Shown here piece by piece: positions 1 to 6,745 of a stretch of 18,088 nucleotides of DNA. The notes beneath the pieces were generated by a model. The model ran no database searches, was not told where the DNA came from, and saw only the letters and a list, made by a program, of their open reading frames with translations. This stretch comes from Pseudomonadota bacterium. Lineage in GTDB: Bacteria > Pseudomonadota > Gammaproteobacteria > Burkholderiales > Rhodocyclaceae. The DNA lies in assembly GCA_030917225.1 (NCBI GenBank), contig JAUPVD010000122.1:1-18088 (forward strand). The letters run 5' to 3'. The first letter of the stretch is position 1, and each line of letters starts with the position of its first letter. Position numbers and translations under genes: made by a program.

Positions 1-30
1 ATACATCCGCGCGGCGGCTACTCACCACGA

Positions 31-66
31 ACGGCAGGAGCGTCAGAAACGGCAGAGGCGTCAGGA
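31..66. repeat. Imperfect tandem duplication, two 18-bp units
   Basis: Two adjacent 18-base units (31-48 and 49-66) match at 15 of 18 positions; both begin ACGGCAG and share CGTCAG near the end. The unit is a multiple of three, so it keeps frame if the minus-strand reading frame starting at 124 is translated, where it would give two similar hydrophobic hexapeptides. It lies beside the REP-like palindrome. Whether it is functional cannot be judged from one copy. Confidence 0.4.
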
Positions 67-70
67 TCAG

Positions 71-112
71 CCGTTCGCCCTGAGTAGCCCGCATCGCGGG
101 CGTATCGAAGGG
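71..112. repeat. REP-like palindromic element at the 3' end of dctQ
   Basis: The core is a perfect 6-bp stem, GCCCGC (87-92) and GCGGGC (96-101), with a 3-base loop. An outer arm CCGTTCG (71-77) pairs with CGAAGGG (106-112) with one mismatch. The overall pattern, CCGTTCG-type arm, small GC-rich hairpin, then TCGAAGGG, is that of repetitive extragenic palindromes common in beta- and gammaproteobacteria; that family assignment is from memory of the pattern. It starts 9 bases past the dctQ stop in the direction of transcription. An unbroken minus-strand frame runs through it: an ATG at 124-122 overlaps the dctQ TGA and stays open to base 1. That frame does not look like a normal DctM N-terminus, so I do not annotate it as a gene. 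Confidence 0.55.
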
Positions 113-120
113 TCTGGCGA

Positions 121-639
121 TCATTCCATGTGCGCCGGTTCCTGGCTGTGCTTCGCCAGGCGGGCGACCGGGCGCCCCAGGGTCATCAGCAGCAGGTCGT
201 CGAGGAAGGCGATGGCCAGCACCACGGTGCCGACGGCCATGCCGATCTGCGGAATCCACAGCGGCGTGGCGTCCACGCCCTGCGAGATGTCGTTGAACTC
301 GTGTGAGTTGAGCACCAGGCGCAGGCTGTAGAAGGCGAGCGTGCAGGCAATGGCCGAGCCGAAAGCCAGCGTCAGCCATTCCAGCAGCTGGCGCGGCTTG
401 CCGGAAAGCCGTTCGATGATCAGCGTGACACGGATGTGTTCGCCATGCTTGAAGGTGTAGGCCAGCGCCAGAAAACCGGCGGCCGCCATGCAGTAGCCGG
501 CGTAGTCGTCGGTGCCGCGAACGTAGATGCCCAGCTCGCGCGTGACGATGCCGGCAATGACCATGATCAGCACGCCGATCATGAACAGTGCGGCGAGGGC
601 GCCGGTGCCGCGGTAGAGGAGGTTGAGCAGGTTGCGCAT
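121..639 (-). CDS. dctQ: TRAP transporter small permease subunit (DctQ)
   Basis: This is the small integral-membrane subunit of a tripartite ATP-independent periplasmic transporter. It partners DctM and receives solute from the DctP binding protein. The 172-residue product has the family's four hydrophobic segments, at about residues 12-33, 47-63, 88-110 and 128-150, and a family-like second half ending in a short hydrophilic tail. The ATG at 639 is preferred over the upstream in-frame start at 774, because the extra 45 residues overlap the dctP 3' end, cross the intergenic hairpin and look like non-coding translation. No strong ribosome-binding site is visible. dctP lies 65 bases upstream on the same strand. 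The large permease dctM is expected past the left edge, but its start is not recognisable here. Confidence 0.85.
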   Translation of the reverse strand: MRNLLNLLYRGTGALAALFMIGVLIMVIAGIVTRELGIYVRGTDDYAGYCMAAAGFLALAYTFKHGEHIRVTLIIERLSGKPRQLLEWLTLAFGSAIACTLAFYSLRLVLNSHEFNDISQGVDATPLWIPQIGMAVGTVVLAIAFLDDLLLMTLGRPVARLAKHSQEPAHME

Positions 640-662
640 CGCCGCTATGGGTAGAGGTTGAA

Positions 663-689
663 GAAAGGCCACCGCAAGGGTGGCCTTTC
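663..689 (-). terminator. Intergenic stem-loop between dctP and dctQ
   Basis: A perfect 11-bp stem (GAAAGGCCACC at 663-673 with GGTGGCCTTTC at 679-689) closes a 5-base loop. Read on the minus strand, it lies just after the dctP stop and is followed by a short pyrimidine stretch rather than a long U-run. It is therefore likely an attenuating terminator or a 3'-end stabiliser of the dctP message. Either role would give more binding protein than permease, a known need in TRAP systems. The hairpin is seen directly; the role is inferred. Confidence 0.6.
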
Positions 690-704
690 CCGCTGGAGGA
701 TGAC

Positions 705-1697
705 TTACTTCTTGACCGACTTGCGGTAGGCGTCGAGCACGGCCTGCCCGTCGGCACCGGCCTTCTCCAGCCACTCCTTGGTCATCTTGTCGCCGATGCC
801 GACCAGGTCCTTCTTCAGTTCAGCCGAGGGCGGCAACACCTTCATGTTGTTCTTCTTCAACTGCTCGACGTACCAGATCGTCTTTTCCTCGGAAGTCTTC
901 CAGCCGCGCGCTTCGGCATCGGCGGCAGCCTTCGTCACGGCTTGCTGCGTTGCCTTGTCGAGCGCATCGAACTGCTTCTGGTTGACCAGCACCACGTTCT
1001 TCGGCAACCAGGCCTGGACATCGAAGTAATAGGTCAGTTGTTCCCAGCTCTTCGAGTCGTAGCCGGTGGCGGCCGAGGTGATGTTGGCCGAGACGACGCC
1101 GGTGGCCAGCGCCTGGGTCAGTTCGGCAGCCTGAACGGTCACCGGCTGGGCGCCCATCAGCTCGATCATGCGGGCCACGGTCGGGCTATAGGAGCGGATC
1201 TTCACACCCTTGAGGTCGGCCGAGGCGTTCAGCGGCCCTTTCGAGTAGATGCCCTGCGGTGGCCACGGCACGGAGAACAGCACCTTCAGCCCCTGCTTGG
1301 CGAACTTCTCCTCGACCTTGGCGCGCGAGGCTTGCCACAGTGCCTTCGACTCGCCGTAGCTGGTGGCAAGGAAGGGGATGGTGTCGAGCGCGAACAGCGG
1401 GTCTTCATTGGCGGCGCCGGAAATGATGATTTCGCCGATCTGCGCTTGCCCGCCCTGTACCGCACGCTTGATCTCGTTAGCCTTGAACAGCGCGCCGTTG
1501 GCGTGGACGGTGATCTTGAGCTTGCCGGCCGTGGCCTTGTCGACGTCGCCGGCGAACTGCTGGATGTTCTCGGTGTGGAAGTTAGTGGCCGGGTAGGGCG
1601 TCGGCATGTCCCACTTGGTCTGGGCCGAGGCGGCGAAGGTCAGGCCTATGGTGGCCAAGGCAATTGCTGTCTTGCAGAGCGGTGCTGGCAGTTTCAT
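705..1697 (-). CDS. dctP: TRAP transporter substrate-binding protein (DctP)
   Basis: This is the periplasmic solute-binding subunit of a TRAP transporter. The 330-residue product starts with a Sec signal peptide of about 25 residues (charged start, hydrophobic core, cleavage near AASAQ). The mature protein has the DctP fold signature, including KIRSYSPTVARMIELMGAQP at about residues 165-185; in characterised members the arginine of this segment ion-pairs with the substrate carboxylate. The ATG at 1697 has a good ribosome-binding site, GGAG in GAGGAGACGAA. The length is typical. It is the first gene of the minus-strand TRAP unit and diverges from the regulator-pxpBCA operon across 141 bases. 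The substrate cannot be read from sequence; the neighbours suggest a carboxylate such as 5-oxoproline, which is only an inference. Confidence 0.92.
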   Translation of the reverse strand: MKLPAPLCKTAIALATIGLTFAASAQTKWDMPTPYPATNFHTENIQQFAGDVDKATAGKLKITVHANGALFKANEIKRAVQGGQAQIGEIIISGAANEDPLFALDTIPFLATSYGESKALWQASRAKVEEKFAKQGLKVLFSVPWPPQGIYSKGPLNASADLKGVKIRSYSPTVARMIELMGAQPVTVQAAELTQALATGVVSANITSAATGYDSKSWEQLTYYFDVQAWLPKNVVLVNQKQFDALDKATQQAVTKAAADAEARGWKTSEEKTIWYVEQLKKNNMKVLPPSAELKKDLVGIGDKMTKEWLEKAGADGQAVLDAYRKSVKK

Positions 1698-1776
1698 TTC
1701 GTCTCCTCGAAGTGGGTGGGTGTGGCGACATTATGACGCTGGTTTGCCATGAAATATCCGGTGCGTGGCAATGTGG

Positions 1777-1803
1777 TTGTTAGAATGAGATTGGTGCTAT
1801 AAA
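1777..1803 (+). promoter_or_regulatory. Candidate sigma-70 promoter with extended -10 for the regulator-pxpBCA operon
   Basis: TATAAA at 1798-1803 is preceded by TGC, forming an extended -10 box. A TTGTTA at 1777-1782 could serve as a -35 with a short 15-base spacer; the extended -10 would compensate for that. The predicted transcription start is near 1810, inside the inverted repeat listed next. No equally good promoter was found for dctP on the other strand; a CATAAT at 1735-1730 is the best -10-like match there. Confidence 0.5.
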
Positions 1804-1806
1804 TTG

Positions 1807-1821
1807 TCAACAAATCGTTGA
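1807..1821. promoter_or_regulatory. Candidate operator, inverted repeat TCAAC-N5-GTTGA
   Basis: A perfect 5-bp inverted repeat (TCAAC 1807-1811, GTTGA 1817-1821) with a 5-base AT-rich centre begins four bases after the -10 box and spans the expected start of transcription. Its size and position fit a dimeric winged-helix repressor acting on its own operon. It is also upstream of dctP, so it could coordinate both units. Assignment to the adjacent regulator is inferred from position only. Confidence 0.4.
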
Positions 1822-1838
1822 TGTTTTTTGGAGGAAAT

Positions 1839-2402
1839 ATGGCCAAGAAGACAGGGAGTGCGGCACGGACTGCGCCAGTGGCGGATGATCCGGCCGGTGG
1901 GCGCATCGTTTCCTCGGCACATCTGGTGTCGTCCAAAGTGCCGGAACTTTCAGAGATGGAGTTCGGCATGATCCTCGCGTGGCATGCCTTCTCACGTTGG
2001 ATGATGCGCTGCATGGCGGCCACCGGCGTCAGCGACATGACCCCCATCGATGTGCTGGTGCTGCACCACGTGACGCACCGGCAGAGCGAGAAGAAACTGG
2101 CCGATATCTGCTTTGTGTTGAATGTCGAGGACACGCACGTGGTTTCCTATTCGCTGAAGAAGCTTGCTGCGCTCGGGCTGGTTAAAAGCGCCAAGCATGG
2201 CAAGGAGGTCTTCTTTGCTGCGACCGATGCCGGCGTCGATGCCTGCCTGCGCTACCGGGATGTGCGTGAAGCCTGTCTGCTGCCGGGCTTCTCCGGCGCA
2301 GAAGATGAAAATGCACGCCTCGGCGATCTCGCCAGAATGCTGCGTACCCTCTCCGGGCGCTACGATCAGGCGGCACGCGCGGCGTCTGCCTCGGCCCTTT
2401 GA
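1839..2402 (+). CDS. MarR-type winged-helix transcriptional regulator
   Basis: This is a likely DNA-binding regulator of the flanking 5-oxoprolinase and TRAP genes. The 187-residue product has a charged, low-complexity N-terminal 30 residues, then a helical segment, and a winged-helix region at about residues 65-125. That region runs from 'MTPIDVLVLHHVTHRQSEKK' through a recognition-helix-like 'EDTHVVSYSLKKLAALGLV' to a wing around 'KHGKEVFFAATDAG'. This order of elements is MarR-like. The ATG at 1839 is preceded by a clear GGAGG at 1830-1834; an upstream TTG at 1818 is in frame but lies in the operator. The gene is 26 bases from pxpB and reads the same way, so it is probably the first gene of the operon and autoregulated. 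The ligand is unknown. Confidence 0.8.
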   Translation: MAKKTGSAARTAPVADDPAGGRIVSSAHLVSSKVPELSEMEFGMILAWHAFSRWMMRCMAATGVSDMTPIDVLVLHHVTHRQSEKKLADICFVLNVEDTHVVSYSLKKLAALGLVKSAKHGKEVFFAATDAGVDACLRYRDVREACLLPGFSGAEDENARLGDLARMLRTLSGRYDQAARAASASAL

Positions 2403-2428
2403 TTTTGCTCCGCGCATAGCGTCCGCCG

Positions 2429-3175
2429 ATGTGGCCCCGTTTCCTGAATGTCGGCGATACCGCCGTCACCGTTGAGTTTGGTGATGGTGTCGATCCGGCG
2501 TTGCTGGCTCGCGTCGATGCACTGGATCTGGCCGTTCGGGCGGCCATGGCCAGTGGGCGATTGCCGGGAGTCGTCGAGACGGTGCCGACCTTCCGTTCGC
2601 TGACCGTCGTTTATGACCCGCTGCTGACGTCGCGTGCCGAGATTGATCCGGTGCTGCCGTCCGAGGTGTCGGGTGCGGTAGCTGTAGCTTCACGGAATGC
2701 CCGGCATTGGCGGCTGCCGGTCTGCTATGGCAACGAATTCGGGCCTGATCTGGAGGGCATGGCATCGTCAGTCGGTGTTTCGCCGGAAGAGATTGTCCGG
2801 CTGCATGCATCAACGGTCTATCGGGTTTACATGCTGGGATTTCTTCCCGGCTTCCCCTTCATGGGCGATCTGCCCGAAATGCTGGCGCTGCCACGGCGGC
2901 AGGAGCCGCGTGTGCGTGTGCCGGCAGGCAGCGTGGCCACGGCGGGCCGGCTGACGGCGATCTATCCGTGGGAAAGCCCGGGTGGCTGGCATCTGCTCGG
3001 CCGTTGTCCGGTGCCGCTGTTCTCGCCGCACTGGCCGGGCGCTGCGCTCTTTCTGCCCGGCGACTGCGTCGGTTTTTACGCCATCGATGCGGCCGAATTC
3101 ATGCACATTGAGCGCCGTTGGCAGGGGTCGGGTGAGGTGCCTGTCGAGTACCTCGTTCCCGCGGAGGCGGCATGA
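2429..3175 (+). CDS. pxpB: 5-oxoprolinase subunit PxpB (KipI family)
   Basis: This is one of three subunits of the prokaryotic ATP-dependent 5-oxoprolinase, which opens 5-oxoproline (pyroglutamate) to L-glutamate. The 248-residue product matches the KipI/allophanate-hydrolase subunit 1 family. It starts with 'FLNVGDTAVTVEFGD' and has the conserved 'GFLPGFPFMGDLP' at about residues 144-156. A proline- and glycine-rich block follows, reading 'RVPAGSVATAGRLTAIYPWE' and then 'PGGWHLLGRCP'. The ATG at 2429 follows the regulator stop by 26 bases and has only a weak ribosome-binding site, so translation may partly depend on the regulator. Its stop overlaps the pxpC start as ATGA. The order B-C-A is the same as in E. 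coli. In Bacillus the family name KipI comes from a kinase-inhibitor role, which is less likely here given the complete pxpBCA set. Confidence 0.93.
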   Translation: MWPRFLNVGDTAVTVEFGDGVDPALLARVDALDLAVRAAMASGRLPGVVETVPTFRSLTVVYDPLLTSRAEIDPVLPSEVSGAVAVASRNARHWRLPVCYGNEFGPDLEGMASSVGVSPEEIVRLHASTVYRVYMLGFLPGFPFMGDLPEMLALPRRQEPRVRVPAGSVATAGRLTAIYPWESPGGWHLLGRCPVPLFSPHWPGAALFLPGDCVGFYAIDAAEFMHIERRWQGSGEVPVEYLVPAEAA

Positions 3176-4218
3176 ACAGAAACGCCGCAACGCTGCGCGT
3201 CGTGTTTCCCGGGGCGCTGGCTTCCGTGCAGGATTCAGGGCGGACGGGCCTGCGCAAGGTCGGGGTGCCGCGTGCCGGTGCGCTGGAGCTCGGCTGGCTG
3301 CGTATCGCCAATGCTCTTGTCGGCAATGCACAGGATGCGGCGGCGATCGAGTTCTTCGGCGGCGGCCTGGTCTTGCGTGCCGAAGCAGAACCGCTGCGCG
3401 TCGGGCTGGCCGGGCATTTTTCGGTGGAAGTGATCGGCAGCGAAGATCGCCGGGAAAAGGTATCGGGCTGGCGCAGCGTGCAACTGCTGCCGGGGCAACA
3501 GTTGCGTTGCGGCATGACGCTCGGCTCGCGGGTCGGCTATGTCGCCGTGGCTGGATTGAACTGCCCGCGTTTGCTGGGCAGTGCCTCAACCTACGCCCGC
3601 GCCGGCTTTGGCCGGCTGCTCGGTGCGGGCGATGTGCTGGAAGCCGTGGCAGCGAGCGGGCATGATCTGAGGCTGGCGACCATGCCAACGCCGGAAGCAG
3701 CGGAAGCGGCAGAAATGACGATTCGGGTTGTGCCGGGGCCGCAGGCCGACTACTTTGCAGCGGCCACGCTGGCGTCGTTTTTCGCTGCACCGCTGCGCGT
3801 TACCGCCGAGTCCGACCGGATGGGCATGCGTCTGGACGGTGTCACGCTGGTTCATCTGCCCGAGAAGGGGGCGGATATCGCCTCCGACGCAACGGTGCCC
3901 GGCTCGATCCAGGTGCCGGGCAACGGCAAGCCGATCGTTCTCCTGAACGACGGGCAAACCGCTGGCGGCTATCCGAAGATCGCCACGGTGATTTCGGCCG
4001 ATCTGCCTCGTCTGGCGGTGTTGCCGGTGGGCGCAGCGCTGCGGTTTGTGCCGGTGTCGGTGGCCGAAGCGGAGGCGGCTGCCCGGGATCGGGAATTGGC
4101 GTTGCGCGAGACGATTGCTAACCTGGTGCCGCTGATCGATCAGGGAAGTGTGGATCTCGACGCCCTCTACGGCGGCAATTTACTCAGCGGCATGGTCAAT
4201 GCGGTCTTGCCCGATTGA
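3172..4218 (+). CDS. pxpC: 5-oxoprolinase subunit PxpC (biotin-dependent carboxyltransferase fold)
   Basis: This subunit of ATP-dependent 5-oxoprolinase acts with PxpB and PxpA. The 348-residue product belongs to the KipA/allophanate-hydrolase subunit 2 family, of usual length. It carries 'GRTGLRKVGVPRAGALELG' at about residues 23-41, then 'ANALVGN' and 'AAIEFFGGG', and late in the protein 'DGQTAGGYPKIATVISADLP', a hallmark of the family. Family members more often have Asp where this protein has Glu in 'GALE'. The ATG overlaps the pxpB stop (ATGA), indicating translational coupling and expected 1:1 synthesis. The gene ends 25 bases before pxpA. Confidence 0.93.
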   Translation: MNRNAATLRVVFPGALASVQDSGRTGLRKVGVPRAGALELGWLRIANALVGNAQDAAAIEFFGGGLVLRAEAEPLRVGLAGHFSVEVIGSEDRREKVSGWRSVQLLPGQQLRCGMTLGSRVGYVAVAGLNCPRLLGSASTYARAGFGRLLGAGDVLEAVAASGHDLRLATMPTPEAAEAAEMTIRVVPGPQADYFAAATLASFFAAPLRVTAESDRMGMRLDGVTLVHLPEKGADIASDATVPGSIQVPGNGKPIVLLNDGQTAGGYPKIATVISADLPRLAVLPVGAALRFVPVSVAEAEAAARDRELALRETIANLVPLIDQGSVDLDALYGGNLLSGMVNAVLPD

Positions 4219-4243
4219 ACGGAATGGAATTCTGGAGTCTGCG

Positions 4244-5017
4244 ATGAAACAACTGAACCTGAATGCCGACCTCGGCGAAAGCTTCGGCGCATGGGAAATG
4301 GGCAGCGATGCCGAACTGCTGCAGATCGTCGGCTCGGCCAACATCGCCTGCGGCTTCCATGCCGGTGATCCGCTGGTGATGCGGCGTACCGTGCGCCAGG
4401 CGCTGGATGCCGGCGTCAGCCTGGGCGCCCATCCGTCCTTCCCCGACCTGCAGGGTTTTGGCCGACGCGCGATGCAGATTCCGGCCGCCGAACTCGAAGC
4501 CATGCTGATCTACCAGATCGGCGCACTGGCCGGCATCGCCCGCGCCGAAGGTGGCGTGCTGACGCACGTGAAGCCGCATGGCGCGCTGAACAACATGGCC
4601 TGCGAGGATGCGGCGCTCGCTGCCACGGTGGTGCGCGCGGTGCAGGCTTTCGATCCATCGCTGATCCTGCTCGCACCGGCGCTGTCGCAGTTGCAACGGG
4701 TCAGCGCGGCGGCCGGTTTGGCGGTTGGCATCGAAATCTTCGCCGACCGCGCCTACACCGATGAAGGCAACCTCGTGCCACGTTCGCAGCCCGGTGCTGT
4801 GCTGCACTCGGCTGAGGACTGCATGGCGCATGTGTTGCGTTTCGTCGAGGCGGACGGCATCGTCTGCGCCTCCGGCAAGGTGCTGAAAACGCCGTTCCAC
4901 AGCATCTGCGTGCATGGCGACGGGCCGCAGGCGGTTTCGGCTGCCGCGATGATCAGGGAGTCCTTGCAGGAGAAGGGTTGTCGGCTGGTGCCGCTGCCCG
5001 CGGCGGTGCTTGGCTGA
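4244..5017 (+). CDS. pxpA: 5-oxoprolinase subunit PxpA (LamB/YcsF family)
   Basis: This is the third subunit of ATP-dependent 5-oxoprolinase. The 257-residue product, typical in length, has all the LamB/YcsF landmarks: 'LNADLGESFGAW' at residues 4-15, 'NIACGFHAGDP' at about 37-47, 'HPSFPDLQGFGRR' at about 66-78, 'HVKPHGALNN' near 110, 'EIFADRAYTDEGNLVPR' near 170, and 'ICVHGD' near 225. The ATG at 4244 is preceded by GGAG (in CTGGAGTCTGCG) and matches the family N-terminus; an in-frame upstream ATG at 4148 lies inside pxpC and is rejected. It is the last gene of the regulator-pxpBCA operon. No classical terminator with a T-run follows before the rpsF promoter. Confidence 0.95.
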   Translation: MKQLNLNADLGESFGAWEMGSDAELLQIVGSANIACGFHAGDPLVMRRTVRQALDAGVSLGAHPSFPDLQGFGRRAMQIPAAELEAMLIYQIGALAGIARAEGGVLTHVKPHGALNNMACEDAALAATVVRAVQAFDPSLILLAPALSQLQRVSAAAGLAVGIEIFADRAYTDEGNLVPRSQPGAVLHSAEDCMAHVLRFVEADGIVCASGKVLKTPFHSICVHGDGPQAVSAAAMIRESLQEKGCRLVPLPAAVLG

Positions 5018-5053
5018 AATCGCCCGGCTTGCCGGCAAAATCGCATAAAAGGC

Positions 5054-5083
5054 TTGATAATCAAGCCAAATCCCCGCTATAAT
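5054..5083 (+). promoter_or_regulatory. Strong sigma-70 promoter of the rpsF operon
   Basis: TTGATA (5054-5059) and a consensus TATAAT (5078-5083) are separated by 18 bases, placing the transcription start near 5090 and leaving a leader of about 65 bases. The -35 region is embedded in a perfect 7-bp hairpin, GGCTTGA (5051-5057) and TCAAGCC (5061-5067). A smaller hairpin (CCGGC 5024-5028 with GCCGG 5031-5035) lies between pxpA and the promoter. This is the best promoter in the window and fits a highly expressed ribosomal operon. Confidence 0.8.
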
Positions 5084-5100
5084 CTTCGGCTTACGTTTTT

Positions 5101-5155
5101 TCCACCTTGCTCCACCGTTTCGCATGACGGGGGGCTTTTACCAAAAGGAGTGTCC
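5101..5155 (+). promoter_or_regulatory. rpsF leader with possible S6:S18-responsive structure
   Basis: The leader contains two TCCACC repeats, a small stem CCGT (5115-5118) with ACGG (5127-5130), a G6 run (5129-5134) and a stem CTTTT (5135-5139) with AAAAG (5143-5147) that overlaps the AAGGAG ribosome-binding site (5145-5150). Many bacteria have an S6:S18-binding autoregulatory hairpin with a CCG element upstream of rpsF. Here the CCG and the sequestrable ribosome-binding site are seen, but I could not match the full published consensus by eye. This call is tentative. Confidence 0.3.
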
Positions 5156-5557
5156 ATGCGTCATTACGAAGTTTGTTTCATCGTCCATCCGGACCAATCC
5201 GAGCAGGTTCCGGCGATGGTCGAGCGCTACAAGTCGCTCGTTACCTCGCGCAACGGCCTGATCCACCGCCTCGAAGACTGGGGCCGTCGTCAGCTGGCTT
5301 ACCCGCTGCAGAAAATCCACAAGGCGCACTACGTTCTGATGAACATCGAGTGCGACGGCGAGACCCTCGCTGAACTGGAGCATGCCTTCAAGTTCAACGA
5401 CGCCGTGCTGCGCCACCTGACCGTCAAGATGAAGGCTGCTGTCACTTCCCCGTCGCCGATGATGAAGGAAGAGAAGTCGAAGTCGCTGATGGAAGGTCGT
5501 GGCGAAGCTGTCGCCGAAGTTGCTGCCGAAGCCGCTCCGGCCCCGGCTGCAGCCTGA
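5156..5557 (+). CDS. rpsF: 30S ribosomal protein S6
   Basis: This is the small-subunit ribosomal protein that pairs with S18 on the 30S platform. The 133-residue product opens with '[19 protein letters not shown]', the S6 start. It contains '[20 protein letters not shown]' at about residues 40-59 and 'LRHLTVKM' near residue 90. A tail of about 40 residues rich in Ala, Glu and Pro follows, as in other betaproteobacterial S6 proteins. The ATG at 5156 has a strong AAGGAG; in-frame upstream sequence is leader and promoter. It is the first gene of rpsF-priB-rpsR-rplI. Confidence 0.97.
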   Translation: MRHYEVCFIVHPDQSEQVPAMVERYKSLVTSRNGLIHRLEDWGRRQLAYPLQKIHKAHYVLMNIECDGETLAELEHAFKFNDAVLRHLTVKMKAAVTSPSPMMKEEKSKSLMEGRGEAVAEVAAEAAPAPAAA

Positions 5558-5583
5558 TCATCGCGAATCGCGATACCAGGAGC

Positions 5584-5886
5584 TTGCTGAACCGCGTTGA
5601 ACTGACCGGTAGCCTGATCGAACGACTTGCCGTGCGCTATACGCCGGCAGGTGTTCCGGTGACAGAGTGCCGAATCCGGCATGAGTCTGAACAGATCGAG
5701 GCAGGCAGCGCAAGGCAGGTCGAATGTGAAATCCCGGCCATCGGCCTGGGTGATTCGGCAAAGTGGCTGCAGGCGGCAACACCGGGATCCCGTGTCAAAG
5801 TGACCGGATTCCTCGCCGCCAAAAGCCGCAACAGCAAGCAACTGGTACTGCACATAGAACAGATCGAATTTTTGGAAGGAAACTGA
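5584..5886 (+). CDS. priB: Primosomal replication protein N (PriB)
   Basis: PriB is a single-stranded DNA-binding OB-fold protein that links PriA to DnaT/DnaB in replication restart. The 100-residue product starts '[20 protein letters not shown]' after the initiator and has OB-fold strands such as '[13 protein letters not shown]' and '[20 protein letters not shown]'. The start codon is TTG at 5584, supported by AGGAG at 5578-5582 immediately upstream and by the PriB N-terminus; no better ATG exists. A TTG start may keep its synthesis low relative to the ribosomal genes around it. It lies 26 bases after rpsF and ends 1 base before rpsR, the usual betaproteobacterial order. Confidence 0.92.
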   Translation: MLNRVELTGSLIERLAVRYTPAGVPVTECRIRHESEQIEAGSARQVECEIPAIGLGDSAKWLQAATPGSRVKVTGFLAAKSRNSKQLVLHIEQIEFLEGN

Positions 5887-5887
5887 A

Positions 5888-6160
5888 ATGGCACGATTCT
5901 TCAAGAAGAAGGATGACAAGAAGCCGAAGCGTGGTGGTGGCCTGTTCAAGCGCCGCAAGTTCTGCCGCTTCACTGCAGACAAGGTCGAATACGTCGACTA
6001 CAAGGATGTTGAAGTCCTGAAGGAATTCATCGTCGAAAACGGCAAGATCATGCCGGCCCGCCTGACCGGTACCAAGGCCGGTTACCAGCGTCAGCTGTCG
6101 GTCGCCATCAAGCGCGCCCGCTTCCTGGCTCTGATGCCCTACACCGATAACCACCAGTAA
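5888..6160 (+). CDS. rpsR: 30S ribosomal protein S18
   Basis: S18 is the small-subunit protein that binds S6 and 16S rRNA on the platform. The 90-residue product has a basic N-terminus ('[14 protein letters not shown]'), then '[20 protein letters not shown]' at about residues 22-41, and the conserved '[20 protein letters not shown]' with '[11 protein letters not shown]' at the end. The ribosome-binding site GGAAGG lies within the last codons of priB, so the two genes are closely coupled. Confidence 0.97.
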   Translation: MARFFKKKDDKKPKRGGGLFKRRKFCRFTADKVEYVDYKDVEVLKEFIVENGKIMPARLTGTKAGYQRQLSVAIKRARFLALMPYTDNHQ

Positions 6161-6175
6161 TCTGAGGATACGACC

Positions 6176-6625
6176 ATGCAAATCATTCTCATGGATAAGG
6201 TCATCAACCTCGGTAACCTCGGCGATCTCGTCAAGGTCAAGGATGGCTACGCCCGCAACTTCCTGATCCCGCGCGGTATGGCCAAGCGTGCCACACCGGC
6301 TGCCAAGGCGGAGTTTGAAGTCCGTCGCGCCGAACTGGAAAAGGCCGCCGCCGAGAAGCTGGCTGCTGCCCAGGCTCTGGCCGAAAAGCTGACCGGTGTT
6401 GTCGTCGAGATCAGCCGCAAGGCAGGTGTCGATGGCCGTCTGTTCGGTTCCGTGACCAACGCCGACATCGCCGAAGGCCTCAAGGCCAAGGGTTTCGACA
6501 TCGAAAAGTCCAACGTTCGCATGCCGAACGGCCCGCTCAAGACGGTCAGCGAAACCCCGCTGGACGTCTCGCTGCACACCGACGTCGTTGCCCAGATCAC
6601 CGTCAAGGTGAGCGGCGAGGCCTAA
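6176..6625 (+). CDS. rplI: 50S ribosomal protein L9
   Basis: L9 is the large-subunit protein that extends from the base of the L1 stalk and affects reading-frame maintenance. The 149-residue product starts '[20 protein letters not shown]' and has the L9 N-domain signature '[20 protein letters not shown]'. A long connecting helix rich in Ala, Glu and Lys follows at about residues 42-78, then the C-domain with '[16 protein letters not shown]'. Length is typical. It is the last gene of the operon, followed 44 bases later by a strong terminator. Confidence 0.97.
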   Translation: MQIILMDKVINLGNLGDLVKVKDGYARNFLIPRGMAKRATPAAKAEFEVRRAELEKAAAEKLAAAQALAEKLTGVVVEISRKAGVDGRLFGSVTNADIAEGLKAKGFDIEKSNVRMPNGPLKTVSETPLDVSLHTDVVAQITVKVSGEA

Positions 6626-6669
6626 TCGGTCATTCGTGTTTCAGCCGCCAACTGGCGGTGCAGACATGC

Positions 6670-6699
6670 AAAAGCCCCGGGAGAAATTCCGGGGCTTTT
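6670..6699. terminator. Rho-independent terminator, probably bidirectional
   Basis: AAAAGCCCCGG (6670-6680) pairs perfectly with CCGGGGCTTTT (6689-6699) around an 8-base loop. The stem is followed by TTGTTTTT on the plus strand and flanked by A residues that become a T-run on the minus strand. It lies between the 3' end of rplI and the convergent 3' end of the EamA gene and can serve both. A small hairpin (CCGCC 6645-6649 with GGCGG 6654-6658) precedes it. Confidence 0.9.
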
Positions 6700-6745
6700 T
6701 GTTTTTCAGGTGCGCTCAGGCATCCATTGCAGATATTGGCATGCT

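Noticed and set aside
942..1736. A 264-codon plus-strand open frame over dctP
   Set aside because: Antisense shadow of dctP; Gly/Arg-rich translation without motifs.
2810..3790. A 326-codon minus-strand open frame across pxpB and pxpC
   Set aside because: Low-complexity Arg/Ala/Pro-rich translation typical of a shadow frame; pxpB and pxpC on the other strand are unmistakable.
5051..5067. Hairpin GGCTTGA/TCAAGCC as a terminator for pxpA
   Set aside because: No T-run follows on the plus strand and the stem contains the -35 box of the rpsF promoter; it is more likely incidental or regulatory.
4196..5125. A 309-codon minus-strand open frame over pxpA and the rpsF promoter
   Set aside because: Antisense to pxpA and running into a strong promoter region; the composition is His/Gln/Arg-rich and unlike any family.
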